Source: CAVVJA01 sp963779485 (GTDB lineage Bacteria > Actinomycetota > Actinomycetes > Mycobacteriales > Jatrophihabitantaceae). Taken from it: DNA of 64,000 nucleotides. Shown one piece after another: positions 54,359-63,170 of this stretch (the first letter of the stretch is position 1; every line of letters begins with the position of its first letter). Below the pieces are notes generated by a model. It had not been told where the DNA came from. It did no database searches and saw only the letters and a list, made by a program, of their open reading frames with translations. A program made the position numbers and the translations under genes. Where the stretch lies: the NCBI GenBank assembly GCA_963779485.1, contig CAVZYJ010000017.1, positions 1 to 64,000 of the forward strand, read 5' to 3'.

Positions 54359-55813
54359 TCAGCGGCGGCCGGCGCTGAAGGCCGCGGCGCTGTGCGTCGG
54401 ATGCGACCGACGGCCGTTCGACGGCGCGAGACCACCCTCGTGACCGGGTGAGCTCGTACGGGCGGTAGCCGGTGTCGGCCGTCGGGGGGTCGTAGCCCGC
54501 CCGGCGCCACGTCCGCGGTTGCCGGCGGAGCGGCGTCCACGTCGTCCACCCGCTCGGGGCATTGGGTGGGTGCTGCGCTCGCCGGCAGCCCGCATGCGTG
54601 TGGCTGAACTAGTTCCGCCGTCCGCGTGGATCGCAGCGGCGGGGTCCATGAGCGTCCGCGTACCGGGGGCGAGTGCGGCCAGTACCGGGTGCGTGGTGGA
54701 GGTGACTCGTGTGGTCGTCGGTGTGATGCCCGCGGCGCGAGTCAGCTGGGTGACCTCGCGGATCTGTGCGGTGGTCGCCAGGGTGATGACGGTGCCGGTG
54801 TTGCCGGCGCGGGCGGTGCGTCCGGAGCGGTGTAGATAGGCCTTGGGGTCGGCCGGCGGGTCGGCGTGGATCACGAGGGCTATGTCGTCGACGTGGATGC
54901 CGCGGGCGGCTATATCGGTGGCGACCAGAGCCGAAGCTCGGCCGGCATGGAAGTCCTCGAGGTTGCGGGTGCGGACGTTCTGGCTCAGGTTGCCGTGCAA
55001 TTCGACCGCGGGCACGCCGGCGCGGTTGAGGTGGCGGCCCAGAGTCTTGGCGCCGTGCTTGGTGCGGGTGAATACGAGCGTGCGTCCCGGCGCGCTGGTC
55101 AGGTCAACCAGGACAGGGAGCCGGTTCTCTCGCTCGATATGCAACAGGTGGTGCGCCATGGTGTCCACCGGTGACTGCACGGTGTCGGCCTCGTGCACCG
55201 CGGGTTTGCTGAGGTACTGGCGTACCAGTGTGTCGATGGCCCGGTCCAGGGTGGCCGAGAACAGCATCCGCTGACCGCCGGCCGGGGTCCGGCCTAGCAG
55301 TCGGCGCACAGCGGGCAGGAACCCCAAGTCGGCCATGTGGTCGGCCTCGTCCAGGACGGTGATCTCCACCCGAGCCAGCGAGCAGTGACCTTGCCCGATC
55401 AGGTCCTCCAGCCGGCCGGGGCAGGCTACGACGATGTCGACGCCCCGCCGGATCGCGGCCACTTGCGGGTTCTGACCGACGCCGCCGAACACGGTGCACG
55501 AGGTGATCCCGGCCGCGGCGGCCAGCGGCTGCAAGGCCGTGTCGATCTGCGCGGCGAGTTCGCGGGTGGGCGCCAGGATCAAGGCGCGCGGAGCACCGGA
55601 CCGGGCTCGAGGCCCGCCGGACAGCCGCGCGACTACGGGGAGGAGAAACGCGAGAGTCTTGCCGGAACCCGTGCGGCCGCGGCCGAGGACGTCACGTCCG
55701 GCGAGCGCGTCTGGCAGCGCGGCCTGCTGGATCGGGGTAGGGGTGTGGATGGCGAGGTTGGTGAGAACTGCGGTCAGGCGTGCGGGCACGCCGAGATCGG
55801 TGAACGAGGACAA
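54359..55813 (-). CDS. DEAD-box RNA helicase, RhlE type
   Basis: A 484-residue protein. TPTPIQQAALPDALAGRDVL is the Q motif; motif I is GRTGSGKT (Arg-Gly version), motif II DEAD (VLDEADHMADLG), motif III SAT, motif V DIAARGIHVDD and motif VI HRSGRTARAG. The C-terminal 90 residues are rich in Arg, Thr, Ser and Gly and probably bind RNA. Such helicases unwind RNA in ribosome assembly or cold shock. Confidence 0.93.
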   Translation of the reverse strand: MSSFTDLGVPARLTAVLTNLAIHTPTPIQQAALPDALAGRDVLGRGRTGSGKTLAFLLPVVARLSGGPRARSGAPRALILAPTRELAAQIDTALQPLAAAAGITSCTVFGGVGQNPQVAAIRRGVDIVVACPGRLEDLIGQGHCSLARVEITVLDEADHMADLGFLPAVRRLLGRTPAGGQRMLFSATLDRAIDTLVRQYLSKPAVHEADTVQSPVDTMAHHLLHIERENRLPVLVDLTSAPGRTLVFTRTKHGAKTLGRHLNRAGVPAVELHGNLSQNVRTRNLEDFHAGRASALVATDIAARGIHVDDIALVIHADPPADPKAYLHRSGRTARAGNTGTVITLATTAQIREVTQLTRAAGITPTTTRVTSTTHPVLAALAPGTRTLMDPAAAIHADGGTSSATRMRAAGERSTHPMPRAGGRRGRRSAGNRGRGAGRATTPRRPTPATARTSSPGHEGGLAPSNGRRSHPTHSAAAFSAGRR

Positions 55814-56014
55814 AGAGAAGCATCGCTATCTGTGCGGTCGTCCCGCCGACAACCGGGGACCGAAGGATTCGGACCGGTTACGCGCGGAGCTGGGCCCGAT
55901 GGTTAGACCGGGGTGCTACGACGCGCGGACAACTCGCGGCAGGAGCTCAACAAGCTGATACACCCAGCATAGCCGGTGGGTTCACCTCATCGCACACTGA
56001 CCCGGTCGAAGTCG

Positions 56015-56896
56015 CTAGGAGTTGCCGCCGGTCTGCGGCGGCTCGGTCTCGCCGCGCGGACGCTCCCGCCCGGCCACGGTCGGCAGTTCGGTGGTCGAGC
56101 CGGGCTGCGGGTATTCGTCGCTGCCGGATTCCCCCGCCGTGCGCGGGTTGTAGTACTCGGCGCGGCCTGGCTCCGCGGGAAATTGACTCGTCTGTGCAGC
56201 AGTCGGGTCCGCCGGGCGATAGTCCTCGGTTCGGTACGTGTCGGTCGGCTGGTCGGACCATTGGCTCGTCGGCGCGTCGGCCGGCGCCTCACCCCACGGC
56301 GGCGCCGTCTCTGGCGACCAGACGGACGGGGCCCGATCGGGCGCCGGAGCCACTACCTCCGGCTCCACCGGGCGACTGGTGAGAGAGCCCACGGCGGCCG
56401 CGATCACTCCGGTGACCAGGCCGCTGGCGAGGGCAAACTGCGCGACGGTCGACGACGGTCCATCGACGAAGGCGTTGGCTAGCCGCCCGTAGCCCTGCGC
56501 GTCACGCCCGTTCGGATACAGCGTCGGGAAGGCAATCCACTGTCGCAGTCCGGCGGCGAGCAATGCCGCGACCGTCGTCGAGCCCCAGATGCCGATCACG
56601 TTGCCGAAGAAGGATCGCGACGACCGTGCGGTCAACACGAGCACGAACAGGAAGAGCAGGACGATGAGGGTGCCGATCCCGATGAGCTGAGCGGCCCAGA
56701 TTCGCTCCCGATCGGTTTGCGGGTTGAAGCGCCAGGGGAATCCGACCGCGGCCCGCGCCAGGACGTTGCCGATGGCGGCCCCCGTGGCATTTTCCGCGAC
56801 CCGATTGGTCACCCATTGATTCCCGCTAGCGGCGATGATCAACAGTTCGATGACCGCGGCCACAAAGGCGATGAGAAAACTTCTCGAACGTCGCAT
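56015..56896 (-). CDS. Hypothetical membrane protein with long acidic/Pro tail
   Basis: A 293-residue protein starting MRRSRSFLIAFVAAVIELLI. Four membrane segments up to about residue 175 are followed by a 110-residue Pro/Glu/Thr/Ser-rich cytoplasmic tail. No enzyme motif; a general actinobacterial hypothetical protein. It is divergent from the metallophosphoesterase gene. Confidence 0.65.
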   Translation of the reverse strand: MRRSRSFLIAFVAAVIELLIIAASGNQWVTNRVAENATGAAIGNVLARAAVGFPWRFNPQTDRERIWAAQLIGIGTLIVLLFLFVLVLTARSSRSFFGNVIGIWGSTTVAALLAAGLRQWIAFPTLYPNGRDAQGYGRLANAFVDGPSSTVAQFALASGLVTGVIAAAVGSLTSRPVEPEVVAPAPDRAPSVWSPETAPPWGEAPADAPTSQWSDQPTDTYRTEDYRPADPTAAQTSQFPAEPGRAEYYNPRTAGESGSDEYPQPGSTTELPTVAGRERPRGETEPPQTGGNS

Positions 56897-56978
56897 TCGC
56901 CCACCGTAGGCACTCGTCCGGCGGTCGGAAACCCACCGCGCCGAGACAGCCGGCAAACGGTGCCGTCACCATGGATGG

Positions 56979-58544
56979 GTGACCGATGACGGGGGGCCCC
57001 CGGGCCCCGCACAGCCCGAGTCGGACGCCGACGGTAGGCGTTCGGTCTCTGTGCGCGCCCGCATCGGTGCCATCTGGGGTCGCGTCGCCCGAGCCTGGCG
57101 ATGGCAGCACGCTCGCCACTGGGACCGCCGCCTGGCGATTGTGGTGCTCGCTCTCGCCGGGGCGACTGTCGCTGTCGCCCTGTTCGGGACGGTGCACGAG
57201 TCGGTCGGGCCGGTCCGGGCCGACCTGGCGCTGCGGCCGTCGTTCAGCGGCGGAACGGAGATCGACGTACCTCCGGTCGGCAAGCTGGCGATGGACAGTC
57301 ACTGGGGTCCGCTGCGGGTCCGGGCGTCGATCACCGGCATTCGCCTCGACCAGGCCCGCAACGCGCTCGGCGGTGGTCTCACCGGGGAGCAGCTCGAAGA
57401 CCAGATCAGCCGGGATGTGCGGCACGCCCTGCTCGTCCTCGGCCTGAAGAGCGCGGTGGCGGCGTTGCTGGGCGCCGCGATCATCGTGGCGCTGACCTTC
57501 CGACGCTGGCGGCCCATCGCCGGGGCGGCGATCACCGCGGTACTGGCGTTGGTCGTCAGCGGCGGTATCACCGCGGTCACCTGGAACACCAAGGCGCTCG
57601 CGCAGCCCCGGTTCACCGGCTTGCTCGCGTCGGCACCAGCCCTCATCGGCGATATCCAGGACATTCGGGAGCGGTTCGATTCCTATCGGGCGGAGCTCGC
57701 CAAGATCGTCACCAACGTCTCCAAGCTGTATGACGTTGCCTCGTCACTTCCGAGCACGCCGCCCAGCGACGCCATCCCGGTGCTGTGGGTGTCCGACATT
57801 CACGACAACCCCGAGGCCTTCGACGTCATGGAGAGTCTGATCACCCAGTTCGGCGTGAAGGCGGTCGTCGACACCGGCGACCTGTCCGATCACGGCACCG
57901 CCGTAGAGAACGCGCTGTACTCGTCGGTCAGTCAGGTGCCCGTGCCCTACCTCTACGTTCGTGGCAATCATGACTCGCGGACGGCCACGCAGGCCTACCT
58001 GTCGTCCCTGCGGAATGTTCGGGTGCTTGACAACGGCCGGATCGTCGACGTCGCCGGCATCCGGTGGGCGGGCATCGGCGATCCTCGATTCACGCCCGAC
58101 AAGCAGACCGGCGATGATGCCGACTCACCCGCGAACGAGGAGTCGCTGGCCGAAGCGGGCACGCAGCTGGCCACCGCGATCAAGGCGGCCAGCCCGCCCG
58201 TCGACGTCGCGCTCGTGCATGAGCCGGCCATGGCCGAGCCGCTCGCCGGGACGGTCCCGCTCGTTCTCGACGGGCACACCCACCAGCGCGCCTATCACGA
58301 GCTGTCGAGATCAACCCTGGAACTGACCCAAGGCTCATCCGGCGGAGCGGGGCTGCGCACCCTCGACAGTGGCAAGCCGTTGCCCTTGGAATCCTCCATC
58401 CTGTACTTCAGTCCGAGCACCCATCGACTGATCGCGGTCGACGACGTCACGGTGAGCGGCCTGGGCCTGGAGTCGGTGACCATCCAGCGGCACTCCGCGT
58501 CGTACTACGCCAAGCTGCCGGAACCGGAACCGTCGACGTCGTAG
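56979..58544 (+). CDS. Membrane-anchored metallophosphoesterase
   Basis: A 521-residue protein starting GTG 56979. Two membrane segments (about 52-70 and 155-205) flank an extracytoplasmic region; the C-terminal domain is a calcineurin-like phosphoesterase with DIHDN, VVDTGDLSDHG, VRGNHDS, VHEP and DGHTHQ. The metal ligands are complete. Substrate unknown. It precedes pepP by 69 bases. Confidence 0.87.
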   Translation: MTDDGGPPGPAQPESDADGRRSVSVRARIGAIWGRVARAWRWQHARHWDRRLAIVVLALAGATVAVALFGTVHESVGPVRADLALRPSFSGGTEIDVPPVGKLAMDSHWGPLRVRASITGIRLDQARNALGGGLTGEQLEDQISRDVRHALLVLGLKSAVAALLGAAIIVALTFRRWRPIAGAAITAVLALVVSGGITAVTWNTKALAQPRFTGLLASAPALIGDIQDIRERFDSYRAELAKIVTNVSKLYDVASSLPSTPPSDAIPVLWVSDIHDNPEAFDVMESLITQFGVKAVVDTGDLSDHGTAVENALYSSVSQVPVPYLYVRGNHDSRTATQAYLSSLRNVRVLDNGRIVDVAGIRWAGIGDPRFTPDKQTGDDADSPANEESLAEAGTQLATAIKAASPPVDVALVHEPAMAEPLAGTVPLVLDGHTHQRAYHELSRSTLELTQGSSGGAGLRTLDSGKPLPLESSILYFSPSTHRLIAVDDVTVSGLGLESVTIQRHSASYYAKLPEPEPSTS

Positions 58545-58613
58545 CGCATGGGGCCAAGAAGCGGAGACGCTGTGCCGCGGCAGCTCGTCCCATCCGCTCT
58601 TAGACTCCGCACC

Positions 58614-60119
58614 ATGACCGACGAGCAATCCGTTCCCGTTCCCGAAGGCTCGCCCGCCGAGCCCGCTGCGCCGGAGACGGTGTCCCACGACATCCCGATG
58701 TCCGATGAGCTCAAGGCGGCCATCGCGCAGGATTGGGACTCGGCGCCGCCCATGCCCCATCCGGGCCGTCCGGACGGCGCACCGTTCGCCGCGCGGCGCC
58801 GCGCTGCCGTCTCGGCCGCCTTCACCGGCCAGCTCCTCGTCGTGCCGGCCGGGTCGCTCAAGACCCGCGCGAATGACACCGAGTACGCGTTTCGGGCGGC
58901 GAGCTCCTTCACCTGGCTGACCGGCGAGACGGTCGCGGACGCGGTGCTAGTGATGACGCCGAATCCGACCGGGCACGCGGCCATCCTCTACGTGCGGGAC
59001 TACGCGCCCCCGGGGGACATCGCGTACTTCACCAGCCGGCTGCACGGCGCGCTCTGGGTCGGCAACGTGCCCAGCCCGGCGGATACGGCCGAGGTGCTCG
59101 GATTGGCCACGCGCCCGTTGGGCGATCTGGCGGCTGACCTGGGGGCCTGGAGCGGTCGTGATGCCACGGTCCTGACCGGCTACGACGCCAGCGTCGAGGC
59201 GTTGGTGCCAGGAGCGGGGAAATCGCGACTCGGCGAGGTGCTCGACGAGCTGCGATTAGTCAAGGACGAATGGGAGATCGCCCGGCTCCAGCACGCCTGT
59301 GACGCCACCACGCGGGGATTCGCGGATGTTGTTCGCGAGCTGCCCCGGCTCACGGATGGGCCGGCTCGGCGTGGGGAGCGGTGGCTGGAAGGCACGTTCT
59401 GGCGTCGGGCCCGGCTCGAAGGCAACGACGTCGGTTACACCTCGATCCTGGCCGGCGGCTTCCACGCCACGACACTCCACTGGTGGCGAAACCACGGGCC
59501 GATTCAGAGCGGCCAGCTGTTGCTCGCCGACATGGGCGTGGAGACCGATGAGCTCTACACGGCCGACGTCACGCGCACGCTGCCCATCGACGGCACGTAC
59601 AGGCCGGAACAATTGCGGGTCTACCGCGCGGTCTACGAAGCCCAGACCGCTGGGATCGCCGAGGTGAAGTCGGGCGCCGACTTCCTGGCCGCGCACCGGG
59701 CCGCGATGTGGGTGCTGGCCGACCACCTGCATTCGTGGGGCATCCTGCCGGTGACGGCCGACGTGTCGTGCGCGGACGACCCGGAGCGGCCGGGGGCCGG
59801 GCTGCACCGCCGCTACACGTTGCACGCGACGTCGCACATGCTCGGCATCGACGTCCACGACTGCGCCCTCGCCCGCCGCGAGGTGTCGACCCGCGGGACG
59901 CTCGCGCCGGGGAACGTGCTCACCGTGGAGCCCGGGCTGTACTTCCAGGTCAACGACCGCACGGTGCCGGCCGAGCTGCGCGGTATCGGGGTGCGGATCG
60001 AGGACGACATCGCGGTCACCGATGGCGAGCCGGTGAACCTATCAGCGTCACTTCCCCGGCACCCGGCGGAGCTCATCGCCTGGATGGCTGACGTGCAACA
60101 GTCACCGGCCGGGCCATGA
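58614..60119 (+). CDS. pepP: Xaa-Pro aminopeptidase (aminopeptidase P)
   Basis: A 501-residue M24 peptidase. The N-terminal domain is followed by the metal ligands LLADMGVETDELYTADVTRT (two Asp), HATSHMLGIDVHD (His), TVEPGLYFQV (Glu) and GIGVRIEDDIAVT (Glu). It releases N-terminal residues that precede Pro. The start at 58614 gives a normal family length. Confidence 0.92.
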   Translation: MTDEQSVPVPEGSPAEPAAPETVSHDIPMSDELKAAIAQDWDSAPPMPHPGRPDGAPFAARRRAAVSAAFTGQLLVVPAGSLKTRANDTEYAFRAASSFTWLTGETVADAVLVMTPNPTGHAAILYVRDYAPPGDIAYFTSRLHGALWVGNVPSPADTAEVLGLATRPLGDLAADLGAWSGRDATVLTGYDASVEALVPGAGKSRLGEVLDELRLVKDEWEIARLQHACDATTRGFADVVRELPRLTDGPARRGERWLEGTFWRRARLEGNDVGYTSILAGGFHATTLHWWRNHGPIQSGQLLLADMGVETDELYTADVTRTLPIDGTYRPEQLRVYRAVYEAQTAGIAEVKSGADFLAAHRAAMWVLADHLHSWGILPVTADVSCADDPERPGAGLHRRYTLHATSHMLGIDVHDCALARREVSTRGTLAPGNVLTVEPGLYFQVNDRTVPAELRGIGVRIEDDIAVTDGEPVNLSASLPRHPAELIAWMADVQQSPAGP

Positions 60120-60132
60120 TACGCCCCGGTTG

Positions 60133-60600
60133 ATGCCGACCTCGTCTCGGATTCTGCCGACGGGCGACCTGCACATAGCGCGCGGGCCCGGGTTGCCCCG
60201 CGGACTCATCGTGCCGGAGCGCGAGCTCGTCGAGCGGTTCAGCCACTCGGCCGGGCCGGGCGGCCAATCGGTGAACACCGCCGACAGTCGGGTGGAGCTC
60301 CGGTGGGACGTCGCCACGTCGGACGTGCTGAGCGACGCCCAGCGTGCGCGGTTGAAGTCCCAACTGCGGCTGACGACGGATGGCACGCTTAGCGTGACGG
60401 CGTCGGAACACCGATCGCAGCTGCGCAACCGGGTGGCCGCGCGGCAGCGGCTCGCGAAGCGGATCGCCACGGCCCTGGTGCCCGATACGATGCGCCGGCC
60501 CACCCGGCCGAGCCAAGCCGCGCGGGCGGCCCGACTGGCTCACAAGCGGCGCCGCGGCGAGCTCAAGGCCACCCGCCGCCAGGCCTGCCCGCTCGACTGA
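60133..60600 (+). CDS. arfB: Peptidyl-tRNA hydrolase ArfB (YaeJ)
   Basis: A 155-residue release-factor-like protein with the GGQ motif at residues 43-45 (SAGPGGQSVNTADSRVEL) and a basic C-terminal tail (AHKRRRGELKATRR) that would enter the mRNA channel. It rescues stalled ribosomes. The ATG at 60133 is preceded by an in-frame TTG. Confidence 0.93.
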   Translation: MPTSSRILPTGDLHIARGPGLPRGLIVPERELVERFSHSAGPGGQSVNTADSRVELRWDVATSDVLSDAQRARLKSQLRLTTDGTLSVTASEHRSQLRNRVAARQRLAKRIATALVPDTMRRPTRPSQAARAARLAHKRRRGELKATRRQACPLD

Positions 60601-60631
60601 CGACGCGTGCGTGTGAGACGTTCCGGTTACT

Positions 60632-60692
60632 CCAGTTCGTGATCTTGGACTTGCGGTCGCTGTGAGGCAGCAAGTCCAAGATCACGAGTTGG
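60632..60692. repeat. Dispersed palindromic repeat, copy 4 (intact)
   Basis: The arms CCAGTTCGTGATCTTGGACT (with TTGC following) and CAAGTCCAAGATCACGAGTT (with GG following) pair almost perfectly across a 17-base loop (CGGTCGCTGTGAGGCAG). This is the reference copy of the family with copies at 10,186, 41,664 and 42,431. It lies between convergent genes and can act as a terminator in both directions. Confidence 0.75.
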
Positions 60693-60716
60693 CGGCATTG
60701 AGGGCTGCAGGAACCG

Positions 60717-61118
60717 CTAGCTGGTCGGTGGGCTCGGTTCGGGCGGACGCGCGGGAGGTCGGGAGTCGGCTGGATCTCGCGAGCCGGTCAGATTGTCCGC
60801 AGCGTCGGCCGGAGCATCTAACGGGGCCGCGCTCGATCCGCCCGAACCAGCATCCACCGGGGCCGCGCTGGACCCGCCCGCCTCCGGACGCTCAGCCACC
60901 GCAGCGCTGGAGCCGCCCGATCCACCTGCCACGGGAGGCTCGACTGTGTTACCGACCGGGAATTGGGTGCGCACCTTCCTAAGGTGACGCGTCATCGACC
61001 GGAACAGGAAGTAGCAGGCGATGAACAGAACCAGGATGATGGCGAGGGCCAGCGGGCCGGCCTTCTTTTCCTCGCCACTGTCCGCGAGCAGGACCAGCTG
61101 CACTGCAGCGCTGCGCAT
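60717..61118 (-). CDS. Small membrane protein coupled to mca
   Basis: A 133-residue protein: one membrane segment near residue 20-40 (LALAIILVLFIACYFLFRSM), then a cytoplasmic RHLRKVRTQFP, then a tail with GGSSAA-type repeats (GGSGGSSAAVAERP, AGGSSAAPVD, GSGGSSAAPLD). The ATG shares one base with the mca stop (TGATG), as for the Rv1083 type gene next to mca. Function unknown. Confidence 0.75.
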   Translation of the reverse strand: MRSAAVQLVLLADSGEEKKAGPLALAIILVLFIACYFLFRSMTRHLRKVRTQFPVGNTVEPPVAGGSGGSSAAVAERPEAGGSSAAPVDAGSGGSSAAPLDAPADAADNLTGSRDPADSRPPARPPEPSPPTS

Positions 61119-62029
61119 CAGCTCGCTACCTTCTCCCGGACGCCGGCGAACAGATCGTCCTCGGGCAGCGTGGTGTCCACCAGTGATTGCACCAGTTCGA
61201 AATCTTCGGTCGGCCAAGCGTCCTGCTGGATGGCCAGCGGGATGCGGAAGAAGCTGCCTTCAGGATCGACCTGGGTCGCATGTGCGATCAATGCCGCGTC
61301 CCGGCGGGGAAACCACTCGGCGCAGGGCACGCGCGTCGTGACCATCGGCGCACGGCGCTCCGCACGCGTGCTGTCGCGCTTCTTCCAGTTCTCAAGCCAC
61401 TCGGCGAACGGGGACTCCAGCCCGTGCGCGGTCATCGCCTCGTCGAGCGCGGTCAACCGCTCCTGACTCCAGCCGACGTCGTAGTAGAGCTTCAACGGTT
61501 GCCACGGGTCGCCGGCGTCCGGATAGGCGTCCGGGTCCGGCGCAGCCTCGAACGCCGCGACCGAGACCTTGTGGCACATGATGTGGTCGGGATGGGGGTA
61601 GCCGCCGTTCTCGTCGTACGTCGTCACCACGTGGGGGCGAAAGGTGCGCATGACCCTCACCAGACGTCCCGCGCCCTCCTCGACCGGCACGAGGCCGAAG
61701 CAGCCGTCCGGCAGTGGAGGCGGCGGGTCACCTTCGGGTAGTCCGGAGTCCTCGTAGCCGAGCCACGCCTGTTTGACCCCGAGAATCGCGCGCGCTCGAG
61801 CCATCTCCGCCTTGCGGATGTTGGGCATGTTGGCCTCGATATCGGGACGACCCTGCAAGGCGGGGTTGAGGATGCTGCCCCGCTCGCCACCGGTACAGGT
61901 GACCACCAGCACATCGGCACCCTCGTCGACATACCGCGCCATCGTCGCCGCGCCTTTGCTCGACTCGTCATCCGGATGAGCATGCACCGCCATCAGGCGC
62001 AGTCCTTCGGACGTCGTCACGACCTCCAT
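61118..62029 (-). CDS. mca: Mycothiol S-conjugate amidase
   Basis: A 303-residue LmbE-type amidase. HAHPDDE at 16-22 with SSKG, and YPHPDHIMCHK further on, are the zinc-site motifs; the Lys in SSKG is a Mca hallmark. It cleaves mycothiol S-conjugates to mercapturic acids and GlcN-Ins, so it detoxifies electrophiles. The start at 62029 removes 51 nonconserved residues. Confidence 0.94.
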   Translation of the reverse strand: MEVVTTSEGLRLMAVHAHPDDESSKGAATMARYVDEGADVLVVTCTGGERGSILNPALQGRPDIEANMPNIRKAEMARARAILGVKQAWLGYEDSGLPEGDPPPPLPDGCFGLVPVEEGAGRLVRVMRTFRPHVVTTYDENGGYPHPDHIMCHKVSVAAFEAAPDPDAYPDAGDPWQPLKLYYDVGWSQERLTALDEAMTAHGLESPFAEWLENWKKRDSTRAERRAPMVTTRVPCAEWFPRRDAALIAHATQVDPEGSFFRIPLAIQQDAWPTEDFELVQSLVDTTLPEDDLFAGVREKVAS

Positions 62030-62083
62030 TGTTGCCGATTCGCCGATCGAGCTTCGCGGCGACCAGGGTCGCCGGTGGTCGCC

Positions 62084-62095
62084 ATTTCGCGAAAT
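62084..62095. promoter_or_regulatory. Perfect 12-bp palindrome between mca and greA
   Basis: ATTTCGCGAAAT is a perfect palindrome centred in the divergent mca/greA gap, 61 bases before greA. It may be an operator; no binding protein can be named from sequence. Confidence 0.35.
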
Positions 62096-62156
62096 CACTG
62101 AGAACAATGTTAGTTTCGACGTTCTGTTTGCACCTGGTCCACCCGTAGGAGAGCCC

Positions 62157-62651
62157 GTGCCCAGCACCGACGACACCGCCACCTGGCTGACCCAGGAGGC
62201 TCACGACCGGCTGAGCAAGGAGCTTGCGGAGCTGATCGCCAATCGTCCCATCATCGCCAAGGAGATCAACGATCGCCGCGAGGAAGGCGATCTGCGCGAG
62301 AACGGTGGTTATCAGGCTGCGCGCGAGGAGCAGGCGAAGCAGGAAGGCCGCATCCTCCAGTTGCAGGCGCTGCTCCGGGCCGCCACGGTGGGCGAGGCTC
62401 CCACCCGAAAGGGCACGGCCGGTCCGGGCATGGTGGTGCAGGTGCGCTTCGACGCCGATGAGGACGTCGAGGAGTTCCTGATCGGCTCGCGGGAGGAAGC
62501 CGCGACGACCGACCTCGCGGTGTACTCGGCCGCGTCGCCACTGGGCCGAGCGCTCGCCGGAGCGCGCGAGGGCTCGACGGTGACCTATGACACGCCGACC
62601 GGCAAGACGATGCAGGTCACGTTGCTGTCGGCCCGTCCGTTCAGCGGCTGA
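62157..62651 (+). CDS. greA: Transcription elongation factor GreA
   Basis: A 164-residue protein starting GTG with AGGAGAG upstream. The coiled-coil has EGDLRENGGYQAAREEQAKQ with the acidic tip residues; the C-terminal FKBP-like domain follows (VYSAASPLGRALAGAREG). It stimulates transcript cleavage by backtracked RNA polymerase. A standard neighbour of mca in actinobacteria. Confidence 0.94.
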   Translation: MPSTDDTATWLTQEAHDRLSKELAELIANRPIIAKEINDRREEGDLRENGGYQAAREEQAKQEGRILQLQALLRAATVGEAPTRKGTAGPGMVVQVRFDADEDVEEFLIGSREEAATTDLAVYSAASPLGRALAGAREGSTVTYDTPTGKTMQVTLLSARPFSG

Positions 62652-62667
62652 GCCGACGGACGGCCGC

Positions 62668-63165
62668 TCAGCGGTCCTCGGCCCGCTGGATCAGCGGGAT
62701 CACCCGGTGCGGTATCGGGTTGGCCATGGCGATGACCGTCGACGTGCGCACGATCGCGGAGTCTCCGTTGACCCGGTCGATAACCCGCTGCAAGTCCGAG
62801 TTGGAACGCGCAACGAGCCGGCACAGCATGTCGCCCTGCCCGGTGATGGTATGCACCTCGAGCACCTCGGGGATCGTCGCCAGATGCCGTAACACGGACG
62901 CGCCGTTGCCCTGCCGGATCTCGAGCGTGGCGAACGCGGTCACGTGATAGCCGAGGGCCTCCGGATCGACCTGCGGAGCGAAGCTTGCGATGACGCCTCG
63001 CGCGACCAGCCGATCCAGTCGCGCCTGGGCCGTGGCCCGGGCCACCCCGAGCCGACGAGACAACTCGAGTACGCCGATCCGTGGCTCGGCGGTCAGTTCC
63101 CGCAGCAACCGGGCATCGAGCGCGTCGATCGCCTCGCGGCGCTCCCCGCTTCCGCGCTCGGTCAT
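62668..63165 (-). CDS. Lrp/AsnC-family transcriptional regulator
   Basis: A 165-residue protein: winged HTH (ALDARLLRELTAEPRIGVLE, then LSRRLGVARATAQARLDRL) and a RAM effector domain (ALGYHVTAFATLEIR; VLEVHTITGQGDMLCRLVA). Start 63165. Ligand and targets are not known; it may regulate the adjacent ABC transporter. Confidence 0.88.
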   Translation of the reverse strand: MTERGSGERREAIDALDARLLRELTAEPRIGVLELSRRLGVARATAQARLDRLVARGVIASFAPQVDPEALGYHVTAFATLEIRQGNGASVLRHLATIPEVLEVHTITGQGDMLCRLVARSNSDLQRVIDRVNGDSAIVRTSTVIAMANPIPHRVIPLIQRAEDR

Positions 63166-63170
63166 GCGAC

